Positions 26,255 through 37,970 of a stretch of 64,000 nucleotides of DNA are shown here, piece after piece. This DNA comes from Rhizobiales bacterium dw_265 (GTDB lineage Bacteria; Pseudomonadota; Alphaproteobacteria; Micropepsales; Micropepsaceae): NCBI GenBank assembly GCA_018449595.1, contig JAAVUU010000004.1:124001-188000 (forward strand), written 5' to 3'. The notes under the pieces are model-generated. The model was not told where the DNA came from. It saw only the letters and a program-made list of their open reading frames with translations, and searched no databases. Every line of letters starts with the position of its first letter. The stretch's first letter is position 1. The translations under genes and the position numbers were made by a program.

Positions 26255-26345
26255 CTCCCCCATCCGTCGCAACTCGGGTTTGCTCCGCAAACACCTCGTT
26301 GCGACACCTTCCCCCGCTCGTCGCTTCGCTCGCGGGGGAAGGAAG
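26255..26345. repeat. Class D double-hairpin intergenic element
   Basis: Two stems: GTCGCAAC (26266-26273) with GTTGCGAC (26298-26305), and CCTTCCCCCGC (26308-26318) with 26332-26342. It lies between convergent ydcH-2 and alaS and may end both transcripts. It resembles the 37971-38100 element only in its CTCCCC-rich arms. Confidence 0.6.
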
Positions 26346-26408
26346 TTGTCGGATGCTGATGGTCGCCCGGCGGCTGCGCTGCCGGGCTCGAGTTCACAGA
26401 ACGATACG

Positions 26409-29084
<2,676 letters not shown>

Positions 29085-29200
29085 GGGAATAGTTTGTACC
29101 GGCTGAAAAAAACCTTGTCACGCCTTGGGTTTTCGATGGGAGGCATGCCCATCGGGCCCCACTGTCGGCCCCCCACCCCGTCATTTCCCTGCCGGAAAAA

Positions 29201-29240
29201 CAGAAGGCGCGTCCCCCATTCACGCGGGACGCGCCTTCTG
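29201..29240 (-). terminator. Rho-independent terminator of recA
   Basis: A perfect 15-bp stem (29201-29215 with 29226-29240) with a 10-nt loop. Reading the minus strand, it is followed by TTTTTCC. It lies 84 nt past the recA stop and isolates recA from alaS. Confidence 0.85.
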
Positions 29241-29246
29241 CCGAGG

Positions 29247-29277
29247 AGCTGAATTCATGGCGGAATTCAGCTTTTTG
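29247..29277 (+). terminator. Second hairpin in the alaS-recA gap
   Basis: AGCTGAATTC (29247-29256) pairs perfectly with 29263-29272 around a 6-nt loop, and TTTTTGGGG follows on the plus strand. No plus-strand gene reads into it, so it may stop antisense transcription or simply strengthen the recA 3' end. Confidence 0.5.
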
Positions 29278-29323
29278 GGGGCCAGGGCGCAGGCGCAAGC
29301 CGGAGCCCCATCAATTAAGTGGC

Positions 29324-30403
29324 CTATTCGTCCAGTTCGTCCGCCTTTTCCGAGGCGTTCAGGACCAGGTTTTCCCCGATCTGGCCGGCATTGGCCCGAA
29401 TGGCGGTCTCGATCTTGTCGGCAATGTCCTTGTTGGCGGTCAGGAAGGTCTTGGCGGACTCCCGGCCCTGGCCGATGCGGCTGCCGTCATAGGAGTACCA
29501 GGAGCCCGATTTCTCCACGATCCCGGCCTTGACCCCAAGGTCCACCAGCTCGCCCACCTTGGAGATGCCGTGGCCATACATGATGTCGAACTCGACCTGC
29601 TTGAAGGGCGGGGCGACCTTGTTCTTGACCACCTTCACGCGGGTCTGGTTGCCCACCACTTCGTCACGGTCCTTGATGGCACCGATGCGGCGGATATCCA
29701 GGCGCACCGAGGCATAGAATTTCAGGGCATTGCCGCCGGTGGTGGTTTCCGGATTGCCGAACATGACGCCGATCTTCATGCGGATCTGGTTGATGAACAG
29801 CACGATGGTGTTGGATTTGGAAATGCTGCCCGTCAGCTTGCGCAACGCCTGGCTCATCAGCCGGGCCTGCAGGCCGGGCAGGCTGTCGCCCATCTCGCCT
29901 TCCAGTTCGGCCTTGGGGGTCAGGGCGGCGACCGAGTCGATCACCACAATGTCCACCCCGCCCGACCGCACCAGGGTATCGGTGATCTCCAGCGCCTGCT
30001 CGCCGGTGTCGGGCTGGGAAACCAGCATCTCATTGATGTCCACGCCCAGCTTGGAGGCATAGACGGGATCGAGCGCATGTTCGGCGTCAACAAAGGCGGC
30101 GATGCCGCCCTTCTTCTGGATCTCGGCGATGACATGCAAAGCCAGGGTGGTCTTGCCGGAGGATTCCGGGCCATAGACCTCGATCACCCGGCCGCGCGGC
30201 AACCCGCCAATGCCCAAGGCGATGTCCAGCCCCAGCGAGCCGGTGGAGACGGCGTCCGTCGCCAGCCCCAGGTCGCGGCTGCCCAGCTTCATCACCGAAC
30301 CCTTGCCGAAGGCCCGGTCGATCTGGCTCAACGCCGCCTCAAGGGCGCGCTTGCGATCCGAATTCTGTTCCTTGCCAACCACCCGCAACGCCGCCTGTGA
30401 CAT
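29324..30403 (-). CDS. recA: Recombinase RecA
   Basis: RecA drives homologous recombination and triggers LexA self-cleavage. Walker A is [20 protein letters not shown]. Loop L1/L2 regions [20 protein letters not shown] and [20 protein letters not shown] are intact, as is [20 protein letters not shown]. 359 residues is normal. The start is ATG 30403, with GGGAGAC upstream; 26 codons of open frame further upstream show no family match. The upstream region holds SOS-box-like sites at 30476-30559, and terminators follow the gene. Confidence 0.97.
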   Translation of the reverse strand: MSQAALRVVGKEQNSDRKRALEAALSQIDRAFGKGSVMKLGSRDLGLATDAVSTGSLGLDIALGIGGLPRGRVIEVYGPESSGKTTLALHVIAEIQKKGGIAAFVDAEHALDPVYASKLGVDINEMLVSQPDTGEQALEITDTLVRSGGVDIVVIDSVAALTPKAELEGEMGDSLPGLQARLMSQALRKLTGSISKSNTIVLFINQIRMKIGVMFGNPETTTGGNALKFYASVRLDIRRIGAIKDRDEVVGNQTRVKVVKNKVAPPFKQVEFDIMYGHGISKVGELVDLGVKAGIVEKSGSWYSYDGSRIGQGRESAKTFLTANKDIADKIETAIRANAGQIGENLVLNASEKADELDE

Positions 30404-30475
30404 GAGATGTCTCCCGTTATTCCACAGCGCCCGCCGATCCCCAAGCGAATCCGGCGCCGCTGTGGAGTGACAAAG

Positions 30476-30559
30476 GTACATGCTTTGTTCTTATTGGCAA
30501 GATACTGGTTAAAGCATTGAATTTTCACTGCAATACTACATCTTGTTCTTCGGATGTTC
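30476..30559. promoter_or_regulatory. recA upstream region with LexA (SOS) boxes
   Basis: GTTC-TTCGGAT-GTTC at 30545-30559 matches exactly the alphaproteobacterial SOS box GTTC-N7-GTTC. A near match, GTAC-N7-GTTC, is at 30476-30490. They lie 142 and 73 nt upstream of recA, respectively. The gap is shared with the divergent PEBP gene, so either could be regulated; recA is the expected LexA target. Confidence 0.7.
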
Positions 30560-30625
30560 CAGCCATCTTCCAACCCCTTGTCCGGCCAGCTAAATTCGGC
30601 GCCAACAAGAAAAACCGGGGGTTCC

Positions 30626-31216
30626 ATGAAGGCTTTCAGGATTGTGCTTTTGGGTCTGGCTGCGACGCTTTGGACTGCCCCGCTGGCCTCGGCCGCGCCC
30701 TGGATGACCCTGACCTCGACCTCCATCAGGGATGGGCAGATCATTCCCGCGCGCTATGGCGCCGACGATCCCAAGCGCGCCTGCAGCCCGCGCAATCCCG
30801 CCATCTGCCCCTGCCCTGGCCAGAATGTCTCGCCGCAACTGGCCTGGCACGACGCCCCAGCGAACACCAAGAGCTTCGCAATCCTGATGTATGACATTGA
30901 CGGCCAGTATGGCGCGGGGGTGTCGCACTGGGTGGCCTACAACATCCTTCCCGCCACCACCGAACTCAAGGAAGGCGACGGCACGGCCGGAAAAGGCTTT
31001 ACCGGCGGCGCGGGAACGCGCGGCAACGCCAATTATACCGGCCCCTGCCCGCCGCAGGGCGACGGGCCGCATCATTACCTGATCACGGTGATGGCGCTGG
31101 ACCTGGACCCCATCCTGGCCGCCGGCCTGACCCGCGACCAGTTCCTCAGCCAGACCAAGGGCCACCTGTTGACCAGCGCCACCATCGGCGGTCTGTTCGC
31201 GCGCCAATACAACTGA
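30626..31216 (+). CDS. Exported PEBP-family protein (YbhB/YbcL-like)
   Basis: The product begins MKAFRIVLLGLAATLWTAPL with ASAAPW, a clear signal peptide. The phosphatidylethanolamine-binding fold shows NVSPQLAWHDAPANTKSFAI, LMYDIDGQYGAGVSHWVAYN and GDGPHHYLITVMALDLDP, the D-x-D/GxxHW/GP motifs of bacterial YbhB/YbcL. 196 residues. An extra Cys-rich insert near 60-75 (ACSPRNPAICPCPGQN) is unusual for the family. The ligand is unknown. galM follows 31 nt later, probably in the same transcript. A GGGGG element stands before the ATG. Confidence 0.85.
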   Translation: MKAFRIVLLGLAATLWTAPLASAAPWMTLTSTSIRDGQIIPARYGADDPKRACSPRNPAICPCPGQNVSPQLAWHDAPANTKSFAILMYDIDGQYGAGVSHWVAYNILPATTELKEGDGTAGKGFTGGAGTRGNANYTGPCPPQGDGPHHYLITVMALDLDPILAAGLTRDQFLSQTKGHLLTSATIGGLFARQYN

Positions 31217-31247
31217 AGCGGCAGCCAGGGATTTCGGGAAGGGCCTC

Positions 31248-32456
31248 ATGAAGATCATCGCGCTCATGGCTGGGCTTGCGCTTGCCGCCGGATGGCTGGC
31301 CCCGGCACAGGCCAGAACCCACCACAGGGCCGCACAGGCTCACAAGACCGCTGTCCGCAGCCATAAAGAGGCGCACAAAGCCATGCCTGCCCGTCCCGCC
31401 GCGACCTATATCGAGAAGGCCCCCTGGGGCGAAACCGCCGACCATCAGAAGGTGGACCTCTATACCCTCACCAACAAGAACGGCATGCGCGCCCGCATCA
31501 CCAATTACGGCGCCTTCCTGGTGTCGCTGGAGGTGCCCGACCGCACCGGCAAGCTGGCCGATGTGGTGCTGGGCTATGACAATCTGAAGGACTATGCGGC
31601 CGGCACCACCTATGGCGCGGTGATCGGCCGTTTCGCCAACCGCATCGGCGGGGCCCAGTTCACCCTGGACGGCAAGACCTGGCACCTCAAGGCCAATGCC
31701 GGGCCCAACAACATCCATGGCGGGCCGGTGGGCTTCAGCTATCACGTCTACAACGCCACGCCGCTGGACAGCCCCTCGCCCGCGCTGATCCTGCAGATGG
31801 TGTCGCCGGACGGCGACCAGGGCTTTCCCGGCAACCTGAACTTCACCGTCACCTATACCCTGACCGCCGGCAATGTGCTGCGCATCGAATACCGCGCCAC
31901 CACCGACAAGCCGACGGTGCTGAATCCCACCAACCACTCCTATTTCAACCTGAAGGGCGCGGGCAACGGCGATGTGCTGAACCACCGGCTGCAGGTGTTC
32001 TCGGATGCGGTGACGCCGACCGACGCCAACCATATGGCGACCGGCGAGGTGATGAAGGTGTCGGGCACCGGCTTCGACTTCACCAAGCCCAAAGCCATCG
32101 GCAAGGACATCAACGGCCCCGATCCCGCCATCGTGGCGACGCCGGGCTATGACATCAACTTCATCGTCAAGGGCCCGATGGGCAAGCTGCGCGAAGCCGC
32201 CAGGGTCACCGAGCCGGACTCCGGCCGCGTCATGGATGTGTGGACCACCCAGCCGGGCATCCAGCTTTACCTGCCCAACAATGACAAGCCGATCACCGGC
32301 AAGGGCGGCGCGCAATATATCAAGCGCGGCGCCTTCTGCCTGGAGACCCAGCATTTCGCCAATGCGCCCAACATCCCCGCCTTCCCCTCCACCGAACTCA
32401 AGCCGGGCAAGATTTTCTACCAGGTGACGGAGTTCAGATTCTCGACGGCGAAGTAA
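31248..32456 (+). CDS. galM: Exported aldose 1-epimerase (galactose mutarotase)
   Basis: GalM interconverts alpha and beta anomers of aldoses. A signal peptide (MKIIALMAGLALAAGWLAPA) and a basic His/Lys linker precede the enzyme, so it is periplasmic. Active-site motifs are all present: GRFANRIGG, PNNIHGGPVGF (catalytic His), NPTNHSYFNL (second His), GYDINF (Asp) and CLETQHFANAPN (Glu base). 402 residues including the leader. It follows the PEBP gene and is followed by a class A repeat. Confidence 0.92.
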   Translation: MKIIALMAGLALAAGWLAPAQARTHHRAAQAHKTAVRSHKEAHKAMPARPAATYIEKAPWGETADHQKVDLYTLTNKNGMRARITNYGAFLVSLEVPDRTGKLADVVLGYDNLKDYAAGTTYGAVIGRFANRIGGAQFTLDGKTWHLKANAGPNNIHGGPVGFSYHVYNATPLDSPSPALILQMVSPDGDQGFPGNLNFTVTYTLTAGNVLRIEYRATTDKPTVLNPTNHSYFNLKGAGNGDVLNHRLQVFSDAVTPTDANHMATGEVMKVSGTGFDFTKPKAIGKDINGPDPAIVATPGYDINFIVKGPMGKLREAARVTEPDSGRVMDVWTTQPGIQLYLPNNDKPITGKGGAQYIKRGAFCLETQHFANAPNIPAFPSTELKPGKIFYQVTEFRFSTAK

Positions 32457-32464
32457 CCTCTGAT

Positions 32465-32573
32465 GTCATGGCCCGTCGCTACGCGCTGGACGCGCTAGCG
32501 ACTGCCCGGGCCATCCAGGGCAACCAGCACCGCGCTTGCGGCTCTGGATGGCCCACGTAAAGTGGGCCATGAC
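32465..32573. repeat. Class A palindromic intergenic element
   Basis: GTCATGGCCC opens and GTGGGCCATGAC closes it. Inner arms GGGCCATCCAG and CTGGATGGCCC are exact inverted repeats, giving the two-hairpin mirror layout. It lies between galM and the GGCT-like gene. Confidence 0.8.
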
Positions 32574-32587
32574 ATTTGGGGGACGGA

Positions 32588-32917
32588 ATGGAACTGCTTT
32601 TCTCCTACGGCACCCTGCAGCAGGACAGCGTGCAGCTGGCCCAGTTCGGGCGCAGGCTTGCCGGCAAGCCCGATGCGCTGATGGGCTTTCGCCAGGAGAT
32701 GGTCCAGATCACCGATCCCGATGTGCTGGCCAAGAGCGGCAAGGCCTTTCACCCCATCGTGTTGCCGGGGCGCAAGGACGACCAAGTGCCGGGCATGGTG
32801 TTCGAGATCACGGCGGAGGAACTGGCGGCGGCCGATTCCTATGAGGTGGCGGATTACAAGCGCATCGCCGCGCCGCTGGCCTCGGGCCTCACCGCGTGGG
32901 TGTATGTGAAAGCGTAA
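32588..32917 (+). CDS. Gamma-glutamylcyclotransferase-like protein
   Basis: A 109-residue GGCT/AIG2-fold protein. It opens LLFSYGTLQQDSVQLAQFGR (the YGTL substrate-binding loop), has PIVLPGRKDDQVPGMVFEIT, and the ELAAADSYEVADYKR segment carries the family's catalytic Glu position (xxLDxxEG/Y.R). It ends TAWVYVKA, as usual. Members cleave gamma-glutamyl-type bonds, though many small ones are uncharacterised. The ATG 32588 follows GGGGGACGG. A perfect palindromic terminator follows the stop. Confidence 0.85.
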   Translation: MELLFSYGTLQQDSVQLAQFGRRLAGKPDALMGFRQEMVQITDPDVLAKSGKAFHPIVLPGRKDDQVPGMVFEITAEELAAADSYEVADYKRIAAPLASGLTAWVYVKA

Positions 32918-32919
32918 AG

Positions 32920-32951
32920 AAAAAGGCGCTGCGGTACCGCAGCGCCTTTTT
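32920..32951. terminator. Bidirectional palindromic terminator
   Basis: A perfect 32-bp palindrome centred on GGTACC with AAAAAGGCGCTGC and its complement. A5 and T5 flank it, so it can end both the GGCT-like gene and the convergent aldolase gene. Confidence 0.9.
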
Positions 32952-32971
32952 CCATTTCACGTCGGAGGGGG

Positions 32972-33991
32972 CTACTTCTTCGCCCACGGTCCCACTTCGG
33001 GCTTGCCCTGGGTATTGGCCAGCTTGCCCAACTCGTCCTGCACGCCCTTGGCGATGGCGCCGGTCTCGCTGCCCGCCTGGAAGCAGGTGAAATCGGGACG
33101 GTCGCGCCAGGCCAGCGGCCCGCACAGCTTCACACCGGCCTTGAGCGCGGCGTCATGCACGATGTTGATCTCGCGCTCATAGTCGGGATCGTTCTGCTTG
33201 TAGCCGGAATGATTGCCCAGGTCGCCCGAGGCCGCGAACACCGCCGTCACGCCGGGGATCTTGGCAATCCGGTCGGCGTCTTTCAGGCCCGCCAGGGTCT
33301 CGATCATCAGGATCAGCACCAGATTGTCGTTGATGGTGGCCCGATAACCGCCCGGCACATTGGCATAAAGCGCAAAGGCCTGGCCGCCGCCATTGGAGCG
33401 CCGCCCCAGCGGCGGGAAATAGGCCCAGTCGCGCGCCTTGATCGCTTCCTCGTAGGACCGCACCGTCGGCACCACCAAGACCAGCGCGCCGGCATCCAGG
33501 GCATGCTGTTCCTCGCGCTCGTCGGTATAAGCGACGCGCACGCCCGGCACCGCCTTGGCATAGGGACAGGTGGCCCACATCTTCTGGGTCTGGTCCCAGT
33601 CGCGCCCGTTGTGCTGATGCTCGGTCCAGATGAAGTCGTAGCCGGCATTGGCGAAGGCGCAATAGATGGCAGGATCGGTGGCCGAGAACAGCGTGCCGCC
33701 GGTCACCTTGCCGCCCGCCAGCAGCTTGATCTTCACCGGATTCCACAGCTTGGAGCCGGGCGGCGGGTCATAGGCATGGCCGAACTTCCAGGTCTTGTCG
33801 TCGAACTTGCCCTGGTTCAGCGCGCCCTCCGGCGCCTTGTCGATGGCATGGCTGTCTTCGCCGGCCTTGGCGGCCAGGGGATATTTGGCCTGGGCGGCGG
33901 CGACATCGTCTTCATTGGCCTGGCCAAAAGCAGAAACCGTGGCAAGACCGACAGCCGCTACAATCGCGGCCGAGAACAGCAGGCGTTTCAT
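32972..33991 (-). CDS. Exported HpcH/HpaI-family aldolase
   Basis: Class II pyruvate aldolase fold: members cleave 2-keto-3-deoxy acids to pyruvate and an aldehyde. Family landmarks are YDFIWTEHQHNGRDWDQT (catalytic His region), GALVLVVPTVRSYEEAIKAR, LVLILMIETLAGL and AASGDLGNHSG, the last two holding the metal-binding Glu and Asp. Oddly, it begins MKRLLFSAAIVAAVGLATVS AFGQA, a signal peptide, with a ~70-residue extension before the domain, so it should act in the periplasm, whereas most relatives are cytosolic. 339 residues. It lies between two exported mutarotase genes. Confidence 0.8.
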   Translation of the reverse strand: MKRLLFSAAIVAAVGLATVSAFGQANEDDVAAAQAKYPLAAKAGEDSHAIDKAPEGALNQGKFDDKTWKFGHAYDPPPGSKLWNPVKIKLLAGGKVTGGTLFSATDPAIYCAFANAGYDFIWTEHQHNGRDWDQTQKMWATCPYAKAVPGVRVAYTDEREEQHALDAGALVLVVPTVRSYEEAIKARDWAYFPPLGRRSNGGGQAFALYANVPGGYRATINDNLVLILMIETLAGLKDADRIAKIPGVTAVFAASGDLGNHSGYKQNDPDYEREINIVHDAALKAGVKLCGPLAWRDRPDFTCFQAGSETGAIAKGVQDELGKLANTQGKPEVGPWAKK

Positions 33992-34161
33992 GGATTTCTC
34001 TCCCAGCGGCCACCGTGTCGCGGCCTTGTCGAACTGCATGCAGATAAGCAGGCGGGCGGGAAATGGTCAAACTGTCTCAATATTTCGCTCGGTATTTCGC
34101 TTGTGCAACAATGCTTTCCTCCCTGCGGCGCCTTGATAAGGTGCGCGCCCCGGAGGGACCC

Positions 34162-35289
34162 ATGAACCGCTTTCTTGTCACCGCGCTGATGGCGCTGAGT
34201 TTTTCGCTGCCGGCAAAAGCAGGCATCGCCGTCCAGGCCTGGGGCGGCCTTAAAAATGACAAGGAGGACAGGGGCCAGGGCGTGGACCTCTATATCCTGA
34301 CCAACGCCAGGGGCATGGAAGCCCGCATCGCCAATTACGGCGGCATCATCACCGCCATCAAGGCGCCGGGGCGCGACGGCAAAATGGCCGATGTGGTGCA
34401 GGGCTTCGACAGCCTGGCCGACTATACCAGCACCGATTACAAGGGCCGCTATGGCGCCACCATCGGGCGCTTCGCCAACCGCATCAAGGACAACAGCTTC
34501 CGGCTGAACAATGTCAGCTATCACATCGCCCGCGACGCCTACACCTTGAAGGAGTCGCAGAACAAGCCTTACGACGAGCGGGTGTGGAGCGCCTCGGCCA
34601 AGGATGGCGACGAACCGCAACTGACCCTCAGCCTGATCGATCGCAATGGCACCATGGGGTTCCCCGGCACGGTGCGGGTGCAGGTGACCTACACCCTGAC
34701 CCGCAACAATGTGCTGCGGATGGACTATCGCGCCCGCAGCGACAAGGACACGGTGATCAGCCTGACCAACCACGCCTATTTCAACCTGGCGGGCGACGCC
34801 TCGGGCCCGGTGCTGGATCACCTGTTGACGGTGAATGCCGATGCCATCACCGCGGGCGACGCCTCCAATACGCCCACCGGCGAGATGCGGCCCGTTGCCG
34901 GTACCGCCTTCGATTTCCGCACCCCCACGCCGATCGGCAGGAACATCAACGCGCCCGATCCCGCGATCCAGAAGGCACGCGGCTTCGACCAGAATTATGC
35001 CATCAACGGCACACGCGGCACGCTGAGGCTGGCGGCGCGGCTGGAAGATCCCAAATCGGGACGGGTGATGGAGGAATGGACCACCCAGGACGGGGTGCAG
35101 GTCTATAGCGCCAATTATTCGCCGCCCAGTGTCGGCATCGCCAAGGGCTATGCCATCCACAGCGCGGTGGCGCTGGAAGCCCAGGCATTTCCCAATGCGC
35201 CGAATATCCCCAGCTTCCCCAGCGCCGTCCTGCCGGCCGACACCATCTACAACCAGACGACGGAATACCGCTTCAGCGTCGCGCCCTAA
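34162..35289 (+). CDS. Exported aldose 1-epimerase homologue lacking a catalytic His motif
   Basis: A GalM-family protein, 375 residues with signal peptide MNRFLVTALMALSFSLPAKA. It keeps ATIGRFANRI, SLTNHAYFNLAG (His), RGFDQNYAING (Asp) and VALEAQAFPNAPN (Glu). The usual NxxHGG block before the GFxxxxW segment is replaced by AYTLKESQNKPYDERVW, so the first catalytic histidine is absent. It may bind sugars with reduced or altered activity. It is divergent from the aldolase gene and convergent with a lipoprotein gene. SD: GGAGGG. Confidence 0.87.
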   Translation: MNRFLVTALMALSFSLPAKAGIAVQAWGGLKNDKEDRGQGVDLYILTNARGMEARIANYGGIITAIKAPGRDGKMADVVQGFDSLADYTSTDYKGRYGATIGRFANRIKDNSFRLNNVSYHIARDAYTLKESQNKPYDERVWSASAKDGDEPQLTLSLIDRNGTMGFPGTVRVQVTYTLTRNNVLRMDYRARSDKDTVISLTNHAYFNLAGDASGPVLDHLLTVNADAITAGDASNTPTGEMRPVAGTAFDFRTPTPIGRNINAPDPAIQKARGFDQNYAINGTRGTLRLAARLEDPKSGRVMEEWTTQDGVQVYSANYSPPSVGIAKGYAIHSAVALEAQAFPNAPNIPSFPSAVLPADTIYNQTTEYRFSVAP

Positions 35290-35304
35290 TTATTCGGCAT
35301 AAAG

Positions 35305-35577
35305 TTATTTGGAATAAAGCGCCATGCACTGGGCGTAGCTTTGTTGCGCGACGCGGGTCTGGGTCGCGGCATCAAAGGCGTTGCCGGTGGCATCCTGCCG
35401 CGCGACGGCCTGACAGAAAGACGTGTCGGGCGGCGGCGCGGCAATCGCGGGCGCCGGCGCAGCCGTCGCAACGTCCTGGGGCGCGGCCTCGCCGAAACTG
35501 GTCAGATGATCCCAGTCGGCATCGGTACAGCCCGACAACAGGACGACACAGGCAAAAGCAACAAGGGCGGAACGCAT
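35305..35577 (-). CDS. Small putative lipoprotein
   Basis: The 90-residue product begins MRSALVAFACVVLLSGCTDA, a signal peptide with lipobox LLSGC. Mature residues include a Pro/Ala linker and a C-terminal SFCQAVARQDATGNAFDAAT with two Cys (FCQA and AQCMALYSK). That Cys spacing and the QxSYAQCM end resemble small alphaproteobacterial lipoproteins of unknown role. It is convergent with the second mutarotase gene and upstream of nothing obvious. I assign no function. Confidence 0.75.
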   Translation of the reverse strand: MRSALVAFACVVLLSGCTDADWDHLTSFGEAAPQDVATAAPAPAIAAPPPDTSFCQAVARQDATGNAFDAATQTRVAQQSYAQCMALYSK

Positions 35578-35678
35578 GACTCTCCAGTACACTGAATAAC
35601 AGTGCGCGGATAGGATGCGATTGGGGCTGAAATAAGGTAGTGAAACCGCCGCAACATCCCGGCCATGCTGCAACTGCG

Positions 35679-37832
35679 CTATGCCTGCCCTGACAAGACT
35701 TCCTTTACCTTGGCGGCAAGCTGCTTGAGGCCGAAAGGCTTGGGCAGGAAGTGGATGTCCTCGGAACTCTGGTCGTTGCGGCGGAAGGCTTCCTCGGCAT
35801 AGCCCGACATGAAGATCACCGGCAGGTCGGGATTGCTGGCCTTGACGGCGCGGACCATGGTGGGGCCGTCCATGTTGGGCATCACCACATCGGTGATGAT
35901 AAGGTCGATCTTGCTTGCGCTGTTCTTCACGATATCCAGCGCTTCCTCGCCGCCGCCCGCTTCCAGCACGTTATAGCCGCGCATGCGCAGCGCGCGCGCC
36001 GCGAAACTGCGCACCGCTTCCTCGTCCTCTACCAGCAGGATGGTGTCCTGACCGGTGACGTCGCGCGCCGCCGCGGGCATCGCCTCGACCGGCGCGGCAT
36101 CGGCGGCTTCGCTCCTGCGGCGCGGCAAATAGATGTTGAAGGCGGTGCCTTTGCCCACTTCGCTGTCCACGGTGATGAAGCCGCCCGACTGTTTGACGAT
36201 GCCATAGACCGTGGCCAGGCCCAGCCCGGTGCCTTGGCCCACCGGCTTGGTGGTGAAGAAGGGATCGAAGATCTTGCTTTGAATCTCTTTCGACATGCCG
36301 GTGCCGGTATCGGCGACCTCGATGCGGACATAATCGCCCGCCGGCATGATGGCGGTGCCCAGGGCGCTGGCCTGGCTGATGGTCTGGTTGGCGGTTCGAA
36401 TCGTCACCGTGCCGCCGCCGGGCATGGCGTCGCGGGCATTGACCACCAGGTTGATGATGGCATTGCCCAGTTGCGCCTCGTCGGCATGGACCTGCCACAG
36501 ATCGCTGTCGCGCTCGACATTCAGGGTGATGCCTTCGCCCACCAGGCGGCGCAGCATCTGCGCCAGTTCGCCGATCACCTCGCCCAGCGCCAGCACCTTG
36601 GGCTGCATGGTCTGCTTGCGGCTGAAGGCCAGCAGCTGGCTGACCAGGGCGGCGGCGCGCAGCGCGTTCTGGTGAACCTCGTTGATCTCCTTGAACGACG
36701 GATCGCCCGCCTGGTGGCGCATCAGCAGGAATTCGCAATTGCCGATGATGACGGTGAGCAGGTTGTTGAAGTCATGCGCCACGCCGCCCGCCAGCTGGCC
36801 CACCGCCTGCATCTTCTGCGACTGGGCGAACTTGGTCTCCAGCGCCTTCTGTTCGGAGACATCCACCAGATAGAGAATGGCCCTGCCGGATTCGCCCCTG
36901 GAACGGGGCATCGGCGAGGCAAACAGTTCCGCCATGCGCTCTTCGCCATTGGCCGATTTGGCGCCGCGCAGTTCGACGGCCTTCAGGCCGGTCTCGCCGT
37001 TGGCGGCGGCGGCGATCAGCGTCATCACCTGGGCGCGCTCGCCCGCCTCGACCAGGTCGCTGAAATTGCGCGAGGCCAGCGCGCCGCCCGCCTGGAAGAA
37101 TTTCGCCAGCGCCGGATTGGCGTCGGAAATTGTGCCCGCCGCATCGGCGAAACCCACGCCCATCGGCGCGTCGCGGAACAGGTCGCCGGCATTTTCTATG
37201 GGCCGCGCCTGCGGCGCGGGCGCAGAGATAACGGGTTCGGGCGCAGCGGCGACGGCGCGAGTCAGATTGGGCTGGGGCGCGGTCGAGGCGGCCAGGCGCG
37301 GGGTGAACCACCAGGCCGCCTGGCGATCCGGCAGGGGCCGCACACAGGCCACGATCTCCAGCCCCGGCATCACCTGGAAGGTCTCTTCCCGGGCGCGGCC
37401 ATCGGCGGCGTCGCGCGACAGGCGATAGAGCACGGCGGCCGACGGCTCGCCGGCCAGCGCCAGTTCGGGCGGCGGCGGCGATTCCATTTCGCCCACCCCC
37501 GCCATGCGGCGATAGACGGGATTGCAGTCCAGCACCGCGCCGCCTTCGCCGGTGATCGCCCAGGCGACATTGGCCTTGGCGGCGGCTTCGGCGATGCGCA
37601 GCGCATCCTGGCCGGCGCGGCCCTGGCGCGGCCACACCGCATAGATCAGGAGCAAAGCGACGACCGCGATTCCCGCCAGCAGGGCATAGCCCGCCAGGCC
37701 GGCGATCTGGGGCGCGGCAATGGTGAGGGCGGCGGAGCCGACCGCCAGCACGCCAAAGCCGATGGCGGCCCAGCGCCAGGGGCCGGTGGGTACCCCCATG
37801 GGGGTGGCGGAAAGGGAGCGTGAAGCATCCAT
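35679..37832 (-). CDS. cckA: Cell-cycle hybrid histidine kinase CckA
   Basis: CckA feeds phosphate through ChpT to CtrA and CpdR. The 717-residue product has two membrane helices (about 20-65), two PAS-like regions, then the HisKA motif [20 protein letters not shown]. The ATPase domain shows [32 protein letters not shown] and [22 protein letters not shown]-terminal receiver holds [20 protein letters not shown] with the phospho-Asp and a [12 protein letters not shown] end. ATG 37832 was chosen because upstream TTG 37880 extends into a TTTGGTTAACCAAA palindrome. It is adjacent to flhB, as in Caulobacter. No chpT was seen. Confidence 0.95.
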   Translation of the reverse strand: MDASRSLSATPMGVPTGPWRWAAIGFGVLAVGSAALTIAAPQIAGLAGYALLAGIAVVALLLIYAVWPRQGRAGQDALRIAEAAAKANVAWAITGEGGAVLDCNPVYRRMAGVGEMESPPPPELALAGEPSAAVLYRLSRDAADGRAREETFQVMPGLEIVACVRPLPDRQAAWWFTPRLAASTAPQPNLTRAVAAAPEPVISAPAPQARPIENAGDLFRDAPMGVGFADAAGTISDANPALAKFFQAGGALASRNFSDLVEAGERAQVMTLIAAAANGETGLKAVELRGAKSANGEERMAELFASPMPRSRGESGRAILYLVDVSEQKALETKFAQSQKMQAVGQLAGGVAHDFNNLLTVIIGNCEFLLMRHQAGDPSFKEINEVHQNALRAAALVSQLLAFSRKQTMQPKVLALGEVIGELAQMLRRLVGEGITLNVERDSDLWQVHADEAQLGNAIINLVVNARDAMPGGGTVTIRTANQTISQASALGTAIMPAGDYVRIEVADTGTGMSKEIQSKIFDPFFTTKPVGQGTGLGLATVYGIVKQSGGFITVDSEVGKGTAFNIYLPRRRSEAADAAPVEAMPAAARDVTGQDTILLVEDEEAVRSFAARALRMRGYNVLEAGGGEEALDIVKNSASKIDLIITDVVMPNMDGPTMVRAVKASNPDLPVIFMSGYAEEAFRRNDQSSEDIHFLPKPFGLKQLAAKVKEVLSGQA

Positions 37833-37850
37833 TAACGCCACAATACAAGA

Positions 37851-37864
37851 TTTGGTTAACCAAA
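37851..37864. promoter_or_regulatory. TTTGGTTAACCAAA palindrome upstream of cckA
   Basis: A perfect 14-bp palindrome 19 nt before the cckA ATG; its centre GTTAAC contains a CtrA-like half site. Single TTAA motifs (37890, 37949) and GAATC (37958-37962, GANTC) lie further upstream. An operator is possible but not demonstrated. Confidence 0.35.
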
Positions 37865-37970
37865 CCTTTCCGGCCACCAAATACTTGAATTAACACAATA
37901 ATTCTGGGGACGAACGAACGCTGTTCGGTGCCCGCTGTGCAGAAAAGTTAATGCCTCGAATCAGCAGCTT

